NCBI GenBank assembly: GCA_913055685.1
Contig: CAJXKC010000001.1
Coordinates: 1,478,459 to 1,542,458, forward strand
DNA: 64,000 bases
Direction of reading: 5' to 3'
Source: an uncultured Flavobacteriales bacterium
GTDB lineage: Bacteria; Bacteroidota; Bacteroidia; Flavobacteriales; Schleiferiaceae
Part shown: piece by piece, positions 32,009 to 41,528 of the stretch
How positions within the stretch are numbered: position 1 is the first letter of the stretch
Layout of the letters: each line of letters begins with the position of its first letter
Position numbers and translations under genes: made by a program
The notes under the pieces: model-generated
What the model was told of the DNA's origin: nothing
The model's database searches: none
The model's input: only the letters and a program-made list of their open reading frames with translations

Positions 32009-33371
32009 AGTGTTCTGCTTCGCCGATCTGCTTTTGACCAAATTCAACTGGACTCCCACCTAAATCGTGACCCAGTGCGTAAATCTTCCCATCGCGAAAA
32101 GCCATCGCCGTGAGGTAATCGGTACCGCGACCACCGCCAAATTGAAAGTTTACAATCTTTCCTTTTTTACTGTATTCACCGATGAAAAAATCGGTGCTGC
32201 CCTTGCCCATATAGCTGAGGGTGTCCACGGGGGGACTACTGAAAAAGCTGCCGCCATAACCATGACCAAAAATGAGTAACTCTTTATTGTCTTTCTCAAT
32301 CATGCCAAAAGGATAGTTGGAGCGATTGCTAGGTCGCATGCCGGTGGTCCAGGCCAAGTCTGAGTTCCTTTTTAACTTGGCTAAATAAAAACGTCCGTCG
32401 TAGCGGGTGCCGCTGATGTAAATATTACGCCAAAAATCAAGGGCCATACCTGAAACAATCATTTGGCTATGCGGATTAAGCGTATCAACAATCGCCCCCT
32501 GCAACCATACTAATTCTCCATCCTTCTTAAGCTTGGCGATAAAGGGCTTCTGACTTTGATGGGGGCTGCTTAAATGCTGATCTCCAATTTTCACATCTTT
32601 TCCATAGGCTCCAGCGAGGTAGGTATTATCGGATCCATCCAGCGCCAAAGCGGTAATTTGTGTACGACCAAGGGTATCCCCATCCATCACCCAAAGGGGC
32701 TCTAGATTCGATTTTAACTTTAAGAGTAAATAACTGCGCTTAAGCTCGCTTTTTTGGGAGTACATGTAATTGCCACCAAGGATAAGATTACCCTTGGAAT
32801 CAATTAGCATTTCACTAAAATTCTCGTGGCGGTTTAAACTAAAGTAATAGCTCTTTAGTAATTGCCCTGCAGAATTAAATTTCGCTACATAGGCGCCTCG
32901 ATGGTAATTGCCCGGTTTGTCTAAACTGTCGCGGCTCCCATCGGCCGACACAAAAACCAAAGCATCGCTCCAGACCTCGCCACAGATATATACATTTTCT
33001 TCCTTATCATTGGCTATGGCATGCAGGCGAGCCTGACCAATAGCATAATTGGTCCACTGTAAGTTTCCCTGCTGATCGTGTTTTTGCAGCCAAATTTGGT
33101 TGGCGAAAGTTTCCCGAAAAGGGCCCCGCGGTATTTCGTAGGTCGTGTCGGGAGTCGCGAAATAGGATTCGAAGCTTCCGCCGGTGTAAATATTCCCAGT
33201 TTTATCCAAGCTAAGGGCATTGCTTAAAAAGCGGCGTGATTCATAATGCTTATACCAAATGGGATCCTTACGTAAAGCAGGATTATCTTCATACTCTTGG
33301 CCATAAAGCTTTAAGCTGAAGGGAAGAACAAGGCAAAAAACGGTCAATAGGGCAGTAGGGACTAATCGCAT
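31950..33371 (-). CDS. Secreted SBBP-type beta-propeller protein
   Basis: 473 residues, signal peptide (ends LKLYGQ). It contains repeated blades of the form GNIYTGGSF, ENVYICGEV, GNLILGGNY, NTYLAGAYG, RNIYISGTR and KIYALGHDL spaced by about 50-60 residues, which is the SBBP/NHL-like propeller pattern often seen in secreted Bacteroidota proteins. Unlike many relatives it lacks a T9SS sorting domain at its C terminus, ending MWLACFEWGD. Its role is unknown, probably surface or periplasmic binding. The last 59 bp overlap the convergent membrane protein gene. Confidence 0.75.
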   Translation of the reverse strand: MRLVPTALLTVFCLVLPFSLKLYGQEYEDNPALRKDPIWYKHYESRRFLSNALSLDKTGNIYTGGSFESYFATPDTTYEIPRGPFRETFANQIWLQKHDQQGNLQWTNYAIGQARLHAIANDKEENVYICGEVWSDALVFVSADGSRDSLDKPGNYHRGAYVAKFNSAGQLLKSYYFSLNRHENFSEMLIDSKGNLILGGNYMYSQKSELKRSYLLLKLKSNLEPLWVMDGDTLGRTQITALALDGSDNTYLAGAYGKDVKIGDQHLSSPHQSQKPFIAKLKKDGELVWLQGAIVDTLNPHSQMIVSGMALDFWRNIYISGTRYDGRFYLAKLKRNSDLAWTTGMRPSNRSNYPFGMIEKDNKELLIFGHGYGGSFFSSPPVDTLSYMGKGSTDFFIGEYSKKGKIVNFQFGGGRGTDYLTAMAFRDGKIYALGHDLGGSPVEFGQKQIGEAEHFTYLKRGPVMWLACFEWGD

Positions 33372-33375
33372 GCTA

Positions 33376-33383
33376 CTAAGCTA
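33376..33383 (-). promoter_or_regulatory. Candidate -7 box TAGCTTAG, 4 nt before the start
   Basis: Minus strand. Deviates from TAnnTTTG at one position. It has the same 4-nt distance to the ATG as other cases listed in the findings. Confidence 0.35.
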
Positions 33384-33526
33384 AGCATGTTTTGCATAAA
33401 TAAATAGAGGCAAATAGCCATATGCCTTAAAACCTCGCAAAATTTCTATCCTAGGGCGCAAACTCATTCACCCTTCTTTATTTTGGGACAGGCTTTTATA
33501 TTTAGGCTTGAATTCAAATTAAGAAT

Positions 33527-35368
33527 ATGCTTCGCAAAATTACCTTAGTTCTTTCTCTAATCGCTATTAGTCTTTCCACTCAGGCCTCCCATTTAGTGGG
33601 CGGTGAAATTACTTGGGAAACCACCACAAATGGACAGTATATATTTACGCTCACGCTCTACCGCGACTGCTCAGGTATAAACCTACCCACCACGCCGCAA
33701 ATTATAAACGGACCTAATGGTAATATTTCTTGTTCCTACATCGCTTCATTAAGTGGGAGCGTAGCCCCCGATCCTAGCGGGAACAACCCTTGCTTATTGG
33801 AGCGCGGTATCTACCGAAGTGTACCCTATACCTTGGTTGGCGTGCCGCCTCAAGCGGGTTGGGATTTTTCCTGGAGCTCTTGTTGCCGCCCCGTACAGGA
33901 AAACACCAATGCCAGCGGCTTTTACATTCGCTCAAAAATGTATCCCTATACGCCTCCTGGTGCTAGTGCGCCTTTGAATGTAAATACGGCCTATGATAAT
34001 AGCCCTGAGTTTTTAGCAGGTTTTGCCTTTGTGGCCACCCAAGGTCCTTACAGTATTAATCACCAGGGGGTCGATCGCGACCAAGACTCGCTGGCTTTTT
34101 CCTTCGCTAATCCTTTAGACGCCGCAAATAGCAACGCTAACTTTAATGCCGGTTACCATAGCTTCGCTCCCTTTCCCGATGCTTCCGAAAACCCCATGAA
34201 TGGTCCCAATACTATGGATCCGCTTAGCGGGATTATCGACATTGAGACCTATAATGCCTCTACGGGATTTTATATGAATTGCATTAAGGTCGATTCTTAC
34301 CGCAATGGGCAACTAATTTCTACTGTTTATAAAGAGTTGCCGCTTTACATCGACGGTACTGCTCCGGCATCAACCAATTTACCGCCGCTGGTAGAAATTG
34401 ATACGGCCCAATATCCAGGCTTACAGCGGAATGGCAATACCTACCGCATCACCGCTATGAATGGCGATATTCTCAACTTTGCCATTCAGGTTTCGGATAA
34501 CGATACTACCGCCACCGGCAGTCCCCAGACTTTTTGCTTAAATGCTACCGGCAATAAAATTAGTACCGGCAATTTGGCTTCGGCTACCAATTGCCCTGGA
34601 GGCGGACCCTGCGCTACTATTAGTCCTCTAGCAAACACTACTTATTGTGCTACGCTCTCGGATACCTACAATTTTAACTGGAGCGCCCAATGTGCTTTGC
34701 TCAGCGCCGGACTATTAAGTCGTACTACTTATGTCTTCCATATTTACGCTACCGATGACGGCAGTCCTGCGCCTAAATCGCAGTTTATTACCCTCTTGGT
34801 AGATTTATTCCCGAGTCAAACCAATGCGCCTAATCTCTCTATTAGTGGTGGGAATACCAATGGCGATGTAGATTTACAGTGGACGCCTAATCAAGCGCAA
34901 GCGGCCAGCCCTTTCGGCAAGTACATGATTTATGCCAATCAGGGTCCGGGTACCGCTTTTAGTCTTATCGACAGTGTGGTCGATCGCAGCAACACCACCC
35001 TTAGCTTAAGTGGCTTAAATTTTCCGGCCGAATTTTACATGAACCAGATTACCGGTTCTTGCCGCTCGGCTTCCGAAAATAGCGATACCATAAGCTCAGC
35101 GGTATTGGGCCTTAGTAGTATTGAAGCTTTGGGATTAAGCTTCTTCCCGCAACCGGCTAGCGATAAATTGCAGATCGAAGCAAAGGCCAATCTGCAATTA
35201 AAACAACTAAACTTGTTAAACAGCAGCGGGGCCTTAATTAGGGCTATTCCCCTAAATAAAAGTCAAAGCCAATGGAGCATCGATTTACAAGAAGCTCCTG
35301 GTTTATACCTTTTAGAGTTTGTTAGCGAGGAAGGAGTTTTCCGCGAGAAGCTTTTGATCAAATCTTAA
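33527..35368 (+). CDS. T9SS type A sorting-domain surface protein, tandem copy 1
   Basis: 613 residues. Signal peptide, then a cysteine-rich N-terminal domain beginning ASHLVGGEITWE and continuing LTLYRDCSG and FSWSSCCRPVQENT, a domain family widespread in secreted Bacteroidota proteins. Then repeated beta-sandwich segments including FAIQVSDNDTTATGSPQTF, and a fibronectin-like region around 430-510. The last 75 residues (SFFPQPASDKLQIEAK, ending REKLLIKS) are a T9SS type A sorting domain. Probable cell-surface adhesin or structural protein. It is followed after 9 bp by a second gene of exactly the same length. Confidence 0.85.
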   Translation: MLRKITLVLSLIAISLSTQASHLVGGEITWETTTNGQYIFTLTLYRDCSGINLPTTPQIINGPNGNISCSYIASLSGSVAPDPSGNNPCLLERGIYRSVPYTLVGVPPQAGWDFSWSSCCRPVQENTNASGFYIRSKMYPYTPPGASAPLNVNTAYDNSPEFLAGFAFVATQGPYSINHQGVDRDQDSLAFSFANPLDAANSNANFNAGYHSFAPFPDASENPMNGPNTMDPLSGIIDIETYNASTGFYMNCIKVDSYRNGQLISTVYKELPLYIDGTAPASTNLPPLVEIDTAQYPGLQRNGNTYRITAMNGDILNFAIQVSDNDTTATGSPQTFCLNATGNKISTGNLASATNCPGGGPCATISPLANTTYCATLSDTYNFNWSAQCALLSAGLLSRTTYVFHIYATDDGSPAPKSQFITLLVDLFPSQTNAPNLSISGGNTNGDVDLQWTPNQAQAASPFGKYMIYANQGPGTAFSLIDSVVDRSNTTLSLSGLNFPAEFYMNQITGSCRSASENSDTISSAVLGLSSIEALGLSFFPQPASDKLQIEAKANLQLKQLNLLNSSGALIRAIPLNKSQSQWSIDLQEAPGLYLLEFVSEEGVFREKLLIKS

Positions 35369-35377
35369 TCTCTTAGC

Positions 35378-37219
35378 ATGCGAAAGTTTATAGTGAGTTT
35401 ACTGATCCTTTGTGCGGGCTCTGCTCAGGCGGGTCACGTCTTAGGTGGCGAAATCTATTGGGAATGTGCGGGTAATGGCAATTATATTTTCCACCTCATT
35501 TTAAAGACCGATTGCACCATGATTCTTCCTACGGGGGGGCAAACAATTACCGGACCCTTCGGAGCTATTTCTTGCCCCTGGGATACGGTAATCGGAACCC
35601 AACAAACTAATACCTGTGCCTCTAATTGTATTCAGGAAACCTACCACGGTATTTCTCAGCCGGTGCAGCTTAGTGGTACTCCTCCGGCCGCAGGTTGGAC
35701 TTTTTCTTGGGCGAGTTGCTGTCGCGACTACGAACAAAATGTGACGACCACAGCGGCTATATACATCGCTTCTACCATGTATCCCTACACGCCACCAGGT
35801 GCATCGGCTCCCTTGCCGGCCGATAGCTGTTACAATAACCCACCGCGTTTTGCCAATAGTGGAGCTATGGTACACTGCGATGGCCCGTATTCCTACAATC
35901 ATGGTATTTACGATGTGGAACGCGATTCCATATTTGTGAATTTTGCGCCTCCGATGGTTAGCAGTACTACTGCCATTGGTTTTAGCAGTGGCTATAGCTT
36001 TGATCAACCCTATCCCGACTTCACCGAGAATTCCCTAAATGGGGCTGTAAGCATAGATAGCCTGAGTGGTTTGGTGTCGATGGACTTTTACGATGCTAGT
36101 CCGGGTTACTATATTTCCGCTTACCGCTTAAGAGAATACCGCGATGGACAGCTTACCGCCGAAATCACTCGGGATTTTCCTTTGGTGGTGCTCGATTCTG
36201 CGGCTTGTAGCGCGGGAGCAAGCAATAACCGCCCCAATCTAAATCTGGTTTCCAACAACCAGCTAAATATGAGTCAGGCGGGAACGGTCTATACCCTAGT
36301 TGCGCAGCAAGGCGATACGGTTGACCTAGATATTCTTATCACCGATTTCGACTTTAATGCCAATGGTACCCCCCAAACCATTTGCTTAAATGCCCAGTCA
36401 CAGCATATTAATCCGGCTAATTATACTTTGGATAGCGCCTGTGCCAGTGGTAATTGCGCTACCATTACGCCCAATGGGAGCGGTGGCTATTGTACAGCGA
36501 TTTCCGGTTCCTATAAATTTCAGTGGATTCCCGACTGTGCCTTGCTTAATAGTACAGGCCTAGGTCCAGAAGCTTTCCGCTTTCAAATTACGGTGAGCGA
36601 TAATGCTTGCCCAGTTCCCAAATCTCGTCAAGCTACCATCATGGTCTTGATGTATCCGCCCTTGCAAATTGCGCCGGTGCTTACTATGGATTCGGTAAAT
36701 ACTTTAGGTCGGGTCGACTTAAGTTGGAGCAAAGCGCAGATTGCCCCAGGTGCTTCCTTCCAGGCTTATAAACTATATATGCGTCCTCTTAACGGGGTCT
36801 ATAGTTTAATAGACAGTATTACCGATATCGACAGTACTCAGGCGAGCTACACTGGATTACCTTTTCCTTGTGAAATCTATTTAGATGCTACCGCTGGTTC
36901 TTGTCCACAGTCTAGTCCGCCCAGTAATGTAATTAATACCGATGTCGCCATCGGCTTGGCAGATTATCAGGCTGGTGAACTTAAATTTGATCTTAGTCCG
37001 AACCCCGCCAAGGATCACCTATACCTGCAATTGCAGGATCAAAACCCTTTGCAAGATGCGCGCTTAAGTGTATATGACATAAGAGGTCGCCTCCTTCGTA
37101 CTTACACTCTCGGTACGGCCACTAAGTGGAAGATTGAATTGAAAGAAGCCCCTGGTACCTACCTATTTAAATTAAGTGGTGATCAGGTCTTTGGCATTAA
37201 GAAGTTGATAATCCAATAA
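35378..37219 (+). CDS. T9SS type A sorting-domain surface protein, tandem copy 2
   Basis: 613 residues with the same layout as its upstream neighbour: AGHVLGGEIYWECAGNGNY, the FSWASCCRDYEQNVTT block, MYPYTPPGASAP (identical in both copies), VSDNACPVPKSR and a C-terminal sorting domain (FDLSPNPAKDHLYLQL, ending IKKLIIQ). Identical length and colinear motifs, but many substitutions, point to an old tandem duplication. The pair forms an operon ended by the hairpin at 37231-37257. Confidence 0.85.
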   Translation: MRKFIVSLLILCAGSAQAGHVLGGEIYWECAGNGNYIFHLILKTDCTMILPTGGQTITGPFGAISCPWDTVIGTQQTNTCASNCIQETYHGISQPVQLSGTPPAAGWTFSWASCCRDYEQNVTTTAAIYIASTMYPYTPPGASAPLPADSCYNNPPRFANSGAMVHCDGPYSYNHGIYDVERDSIFVNFAPPMVSSTTAIGFSSGYSFDQPYPDFTENSLNGAVSIDSLSGLVSMDFYDASPGYYISAYRLREYRDGQLTAEITRDFPLVVLDSAACSAGASNNRPNLNLVSNNQLNMSQAGTVYTLVAQQGDTVDLDILITDFDFNANGTPQTICLNAQSQHINPANYTLDSACASGNCATITPNGSGGYCTAISGSYKFQWIPDCALLNSTGLGPEAFRFQITVSDNACPVPKSRQATIMVLMYPPLQIAPVLTMDSVNTLGRVDLSWSKAQIAPGASFQAYKLYMRPLNGVYSLIDSITDIDSTQASYTGLPFPCEIYLDATAGSCPQSSPPSNVINTDVAIGLADYQAGELKFDLSPNPAKDHLYLQLQDQNPLQDARLSVYDIRGRLLRTYTLGTATKWKIELKEAPGTYLFKLSGDQVFGIKKLIIQ

Positions 37220-37230
37220 TAGACTTAAGA

Positions 37231-37257
37231 AAGCGGGCTTTTAGGCCTGCTTTTTTT
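37231..37257. terminator. Rho-independent terminator shared by convergent genes
   Basis: Stem AAGCGGGCTT/AGGCCTGCTT (10 bp with two G-T pairs on the plus-strand RNA) followed by TTTTTTT. The stop codon of the minus-strand gene (37241-37243) lies in the loop. Confidence 0.8.
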
Positions 37258-37861
37258 CTTTGATCACCTTTCGTGACTTAATACTAACCAAAATCAAAAA
37301 GGCTAAGGCTAAAGCCGCGAGTAGGTAGATCTCAATTTGGGTGAAGAGATTGATACTGGCAAAGGCTTTTTTGCTGATTTGACGTTGGCGATTGCCTTCC
37401 GCAATTTGAATGTCCAAGAGGGCGCCTATGCGATCTATTATTGCGGTGGTGTGCTTTAAAGCTTGGTTTTCTTTGGCAAGGGTGTCTAAGCCAAAGCTCG
37501 GTTCCATTTGTAAAAGTCGCTCATTACTGCTTTTTAAATCAGCAAAAAGCTGACTTTCCTCGGCGGTAAGATCAGTACTTTCATAAGCTTGGAAAAGGGA
37601 ATCTAGTGAGCGGTTTAAACGATTATTCTTTTCACTCTGAAAGAAGCTGTACTCCTTGGTGAAAAGGGCAATTTCTTTTTCGTGAACGATAAAGGCCATT
37701 TTACTCAATAGGTCATTGGCCACTAAACGATCGTCGTAGATTTTATCGACCGTGTCTTTAATGCGGAGGAAATTTCTACGGTCAATTAAATTCGTGCTTA
37801 AGACAATAATAAAGACCACTAAGGTGGCGACCATCCAGTTTAAACGTTGACCTATTCCCAT
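37241..37861 (-). CDS. Membrane protein with four-helix-bundle sensor domain (4HB_MCP type), no output domain
   Basis: 206 residues: an N-terminal membrane helix (about 8-25), a periplasmic helical bundle of about 145 residues (from RIKDTVDKIYDDRLV onward) and a second membrane helix (about 180-197) with a short basic tail (KSRKVIKEKKQA). The bundle matches the ligand-binding domain of methyl-accepting chemotaxis proteins, but HAMP, signalling or kinase domains are missing and the gene is not truncated by a frameshift. It might work with a separate partner. Flanking genes offer no clue. Confidence 0.7.
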   Translation of the reverse strand: MGIGQRLNWMVATLVVFIIVLSTNLIDRRNFLRIKDTVDKIYDDRLVANDLLSKMAFIVHEKEIALFTKEYSFFQSEKNNRLNRSLDSLFQAYESTDLTAEESQLFADLKSSNERLLQMEPSFGLDTLAKENQALKHTTAIIDRIGALLDIQIAEGNRQRQISKKAFASINLFTQIEIYLLAALALAFLILVSIKSRKVIKEKKQA

Positions 37862-37975
37862 AATCAGGTATTTAGATTAATTAGTGGGCCGCTAATGGCC
37901 TTTTGAAAAATACAGAAATTAATTAGGATGGGCTGCAAAAATCCCACAACTATTTCCCTTTAGATGTAGCAAATA

Positions 37976-38173
37976 TTATTCCTTATTGGAATTTTTTAAG
38001 CTGGGATCGGGGCTAAAAATTAAAAAGAGAATTTGAGCGCCCGCTATTAAGAATTTCAGGTAGCTAATGAAGTAGTACTTGCTGTCTAAGGTTTCGATCC
38101 CGGAAAAAATTAAATAAACCGAAACCAATACCATGGATGCGCGAAAGATGTAATGCCAGGCTCTTTTCGACAT
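37976..38173 (-). CDS. Small membrane protein of unknown function
   Basis: 65 residues with two predicted membrane helices (about 8-24 and 38-53) and a polar tail (SPDPSLKNSNKE). A basic N terminus (MSKRAWHY) fits insertion with the N terminus inside. No family recognised. It stands alone between the sensor-like gene and creD. Confidence 0.55.
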   Translation of the reverse strand: MSKRAWHYIFRASMVLVSVYLIFSGIETLDSKYYFISYLKFLIAGAQILFLIFSPDPSLKNSNKE

Positions 38174-38220
38174 AAGGATGCAGTTCAGCTTTAGCTAAAA
38201 GTACAAATTTGATTTATTCC

Positions 38221-38272
38221 TAAAAATAAAAATGGGTATAGCAAATAGACTCTGCCTAAATACTATACCCAT
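38221..38272 (-). terminator. Hairpin terminator downstream of creD
   Basis: Perfect 10-bp inverted repeat ATGGGTATAG/CTATACCCAT with a 21-nt loop, followed on the minus strand by TTTTTATTTTTA. On the plus strand it is also followed by a T run, so it is potentially bidirectional. Confidence 0.7.
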
Positions 38273-38294
38273 CTAATCTTTTTTTTGAATGGAT

Positions 38295-39635
38295 TTACTC
38301 TTTGTCTCCTATGCTTTCGGGTTTCTCACCCAAGCGTAGCTCGTACCAGTCGATTTTCCGTGAATAGTACATCACAATAGAGAGGATGGTAAATACACCG
38401 ATACTGCCAATGAGAAGGGCGTAATCTTCCAACTGAATAATGATGAAGATAAAGAGGTAGAGGGTGAGTAGAATCCCAAAAATGAGTCCCGCCAGTTTCT
38501 TAGATTTTAAAATCGCATAACTATATAAAGAGACCAAGCAGAGCGTGAGCACCGCGGCGATGATATAAGCGAAATTAAAGGCCATATGCTCGCTGAAGGA
38601 GAGCAGGAGGGTAAAGAAAACCACCAAGGCCAAGCCTACTAAAATGTATTGGACCGGGTGAATAAAGACCTTGTTTAATACTTCGACAAAGAAAAAGACT
38701 AAGAAAGTGAGCCCTAAAAAGAGGATGGCATATTTCGCTACTCGATCCGATTTTTTATAATTATCCACCGGTAATAAAAGATCGGTACCAAAGGAGCTGC
38801 CGCCTACTTTAAAGGCACTGCCTTTCCATAGTTGGGGATAATTGCGATTGAGGTGCAGCACATTCCAATTAGCGGTAAATCCTGCTTCATTTATTTCGCG
38901 TTCGTCGGGCAGGTATTCGCCATTAAAGCTGGGGGTAGTCCACTGCGACGCTAAATTTACGTCGGTAGTTTTACCAAAGGGTAGGAAATATAAATGCTGA
39001 CTACCCTTAAGATCAATATTCAGTTCAAAGCGGTTTTGTTGATCTACCTTAAAATCGCCCAAAACGGTGTTTATTCCGCTACTCACAATATTCTTATTGC
39101 TAAGCCCAGAATTGAAATTAAAGGTCTCTCCGTTCCAGTCTAAGCTAATTTGCTTTTCAATCCCCTTGAGATCGGTGATGCCCAAATTAAGACTGGCCTT
39201 ATCGAAATGGATATGCTTGGGGTCAATATCCAAGCTCTTTATATCGACATCAGCAAAGGTGCCACTCAGCTTTAGCTTCGAATCATAAACCACCACTTCA
39301 TAGATTCCGCGATAGCGTTTTTCAGGGTTTATAGTGCCGTTTACCTTTAGTTGCTCGGGCAGGATTTGGATGTAATCCTTAATCTTCACTAAGGTTTTAA
39401 CCGAGTCCTTTTTGTTAAATCGCTCCACGTAGCGGTCGTAAGGCACTACGATAAAGGGTCCGGCGAGAGTCTGACCATTGGCCCATTTATCGCTTACCTC
39501 ATTTATCGCTTCTTCTTGGGTGGACTCTCGGTCGTCGATTAAACCGCGCACCATATTGGTGGGGATTAAAAGGATTACCGTTAAAAATAGTATGGTCCCT
39601 AGCTTAAAATAGATATTGGTTTTTAAGGAGTTCAT
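38295..39635 (-). CDS. creD: Inner membrane protein CreD
   Basis: 446 residues of the CreD family: a first membrane helix (about 11-29), a large periplasmic domain rich in beta strands with the family blocks ESTQEEAINEVSDKWANGQTLAGP (across residues 38-61) and DLLLPVDNYKKSDRVAKYA, then about six C-terminal membrane helices. In enterobacteria CreD is induced by CreBC and affects colicin tolerance and envelope integrity. In Bacteroidota it is usually solitary, as here, with no CreB/CreC genes nearby. Function in this organism is unproven. Confidence 0.92.
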   Translation of the reverse strand: MNSLKTNIYFKLGTILFLTVILLIPTNMVRGLIDDRESTQEEAINEVSDKWANGQTLAGPFIVVPYDRYVERFNKKDSVKTLVKIKDYIQILPEQLKVNGTINPEKRYRGIYEVVVYDSKLKLSGTFADVDIKSLDIDPKHIHFDKASLNLGITDLKGIEKQISLDWNGETFNFNSGLSNKNIVSSGINTVLGDFKVDQQNRFELNIDLKGSQHLYFLPFGKTTDVNLASQWTTPSFNGEYLPDEREINEAGFTANWNVLHLNRNYPQLWKGSAFKVGGSSFGTDLLLPVDNYKKSDRVAKYAILFLGLTFLVFFFVEVLNKVFIHPVQYILVGLALVVFFTLLLSFSEHMAFNFAYIIAAVLTLCLVSLYSYAILKSKKLAGLIFGILLTLYLFIFIIIQLEDYALLIGSIGVFTILSIVMYYSRKIDWYELRLGEKPESIGDKE

Positions 39636-39748
39636 GATGGTGGATTTATCGGTTTGAAAAATGTATGCCTTACTAACTAGCTTTCGCTAGGGCTATTTTA
39701 TGGGCCAGGGCTAATCGAGCCAATTTTAATTCAATTTTAGCTTTTGGG

Positions 39749-40561
39749 CTATTTTAATTCTTGCATTCTAAAAATGCCGCTACTATCTCTAAGATAAAGT
39801 TCTTGGATAAAGCAGCTGTCTGCCTTTTGATGCACTTCCTCAGCTTTATTTAAGTAATGGTCGCGGAGGGTTTCACTTTGATAAACCTTGAAGTACATCT
39901 TTATCGAATCCGCTGCCCACTGGATTTCTCCATCCCAGCCCTCTTGTTCAGTGCGGTAATGCACATTGAGATGGTCTTCTGGATAATAATCGGGGTCACT
40001 TATAGTGTCCATAAGGGTGCTGTAATAAATAGTATCACCGGCTAAGGTCGTGTACTGCTGACCCCAATGCTCATTACTACTGCGGTATTGGAGGGCTCCG
40101 TAATGCCCCCACCTTTTTAGGTCGATGAGCATACAATAATCATTCTGATAGCTGAATCCGTCCCCATAGCGCACGCTGGTTCTGCCATTCATCTCGGATC
40201 CATAAAGGACCACTAAGTCGCCTAGGCTAGGATCTTGGATGTAATCGTATTCGCTATGGAGATCAGCAAATAGATTAAGCTTGTAGTAATAAGCCTTGCC
40301 GCCTTCGTCCTCACGCGGAATATAGTATTCTTGATAGGCCAATTTGAGCACCTTAAAGTCGCTTAAACCAGAGAAAACTAGGCTGTCTTCTATTTCAGTG
40401 TATTCAATACTATCAAACCTTTCGAAGGGATAAAACTCGAGGGATTGAAACTCGCTGAAGTCATCTTCCGAAGAACATGGTCTTAGCTGAGCGGAAGCGG
40501 TAGGGGCAAAGAGCAGGCAAATGCTTAGTAGGAGAAAGGAAAAAATTAAGGTCCTAGTCAT
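39749..40561 (-). CDS. Secreted protein of unknown function
   Basis: 270 residues from the ATG at 40561 (an in-frame start at 40585 is possible). Signal peptide with a clear cleavage site (PTASAQLRP). The mature part is rich in Tyr and acidic residues, with repeated EYxxYxxx stretches (YQEYYIPREDEGGKAYYYKL) but no named domain. It overlaps the stop of the upstream STAS-like gene by 8 bp, so it is part of the same operon. No functional prediction. Confidence 0.6.
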   Translation of the reverse strand: MTRTLIFSFLLLSICLLFAPTASAQLRPCSSEDDFSEFQSLEFYPFERFDSIEYTEIEDSLVFSGLSDFKVLKLAYQEYYIPREDEGGKAYYYKLNLFADLHSEYDYIQDPSLGDLVVLYGSEMNGRTSVRYGDGFSYQNDYCMLIDLKRWGHYGALQYRSSNEHWGQQYTTLAGDTIYYSTLMDTISDPDYYPEDHLNVHYRTEQEGWDGEIQWAADSIKMYFKVYQSETLRDHYLNKAEEVHQKADSCFIQELYLRDSSGIFRMQELK

Positions 40562-40940
40562 GTTTTTTAAGGTGGTCGATTTCATTTACCCAATGGATGA
40601 TATCGCGTGCCTCACTAAAGGGATAGGTACTAATGCCCTTGTTTAGCCATTCTTGGTCGATTTCCTGTAAATAGGGGGAGTCGGCTTTAAACCAATGCGC
40701 AACATAAACCAGTTTTAAGAGGTGCTCGGATTTTTGATAATGCTTTTGAAAGAATTCCAAGACATCTTGATGGTGGAATTCTAATTCGGCCTGGCGGAAA
40801 TCGATAACCACCGGTTTTCCCTTGGATAAACCCAATTTGCGGGCTTCTTTTCCTGCTGCCGCAATTTCCTCTTTACCGTAATGCCCAATAATAGTGGACA
40901 GCACATAGCGCTTTTTCTCGATTAGCCTGATTTCGCTCAT
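40554..40940 (-). CDS. STAS/SpoIIAA-like small cytoplasmic protein
   Basis: 128 residues without signal peptide. The pattern of alternating strands and helices (YVLSTIIGHYGKEEIAAAG, KPVVIDFRQAELEF, HLLKLVYVAHWFKADSPYL) resembles SpoIIAA-like/STAS proteins, which often bind lipid or regulate partners. The match is by pattern, not by a catalytic motif. The downstream secreted-protein gene overlaps it by 8 bp. Confidence 0.5.
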   Translation of the reverse strand: MSEIRLIEKKRYVLSTIIGHYGKEEIAAAGKEARKLGLSKGKPVVIDFRQAELEFHHQDVLEFFQKHYQKSEHLLKLVYVAHWFKADSPYLQEIDQEWLNKGISTYPFSEARDIIHWVNEIDHLKKHD

Positions 40941-40960
40941 CTTAGTGGAAATTCAATTTT

Positions 40961-41443
40961 CTAGCAACCACACCAAATGCGGATTTCGGTAAAGTCATCG
41001 CTTTGTAGGATGTGATAATAACAGCCCGCTCCCTCGGGGCCATAATGATGGCCATCCTTCCATTTATTCTCTTGGTTATAGAATAGGTGATTAATGAACT
41101 TTTGCGCTTGCTTTAGCTCCATCCGCGGAAAGCGCAAACGCTCTTCTGTTCCTCCTTCCTCATCACAGTTTAGTAATCGGTACTCAATACCTTGCTTAAA
41201 GGCTTCTACAAAGGCACAAGGTTCCTCATCACTGGGATACAGATAATGTACCGAATCGCGTTTGGCAGCAGATCCGTAGTACTTTTTAAGGTATAGATAG
41301 CCCTCACTGTAGCGGTATTGATTTGCTTCCCAATCGGCCCTAATTTTTGCGGTATCCGCAGTGAGGGGCTCAAAGCCTTGGGCATTAAGTGGAGTATGGC
41401 TCGATGCTAAGAGCAGGAGGAAAGCGATTAAATAAGGGCGCAT
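40961..41443 (-). CDS. Small secreted protein of unknown function
   Basis: 160 residues, signal peptide (ends PLNAQ). A short charged domain follows, with four cysteines, two of them in the last residues (IRIWCGC). A related architecture is common among Bacteroidota hypothetical secreted proteins. It lies 20 bp upstream of the STAS-like gene and probably heads that operon. Confidence 0.6.
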   Translation of the reverse strand: MRPYLIAFLLLLASSHTPLNAQGFEPLTADTAKIRADWEANQYRYSEGYLYLKKYYGSAAKRDSVHYLYPSDEEPCAFVEAFKQGIEYRLLNCDEEGGTEERLRFPRMELKQAQKFINHLFYNQENKWKDGHHYGPEGAGCYYHILQSDDFTEIRIWCGC

Positions 41444-41528
41444 GTTAAGGTCCTTTGGATTTTAATTTCTCGAAAGAACCTTAAAGATAAGTATTTGTAG
41501 AAAGCAATTTTTTAATCCCTAGGATTTC

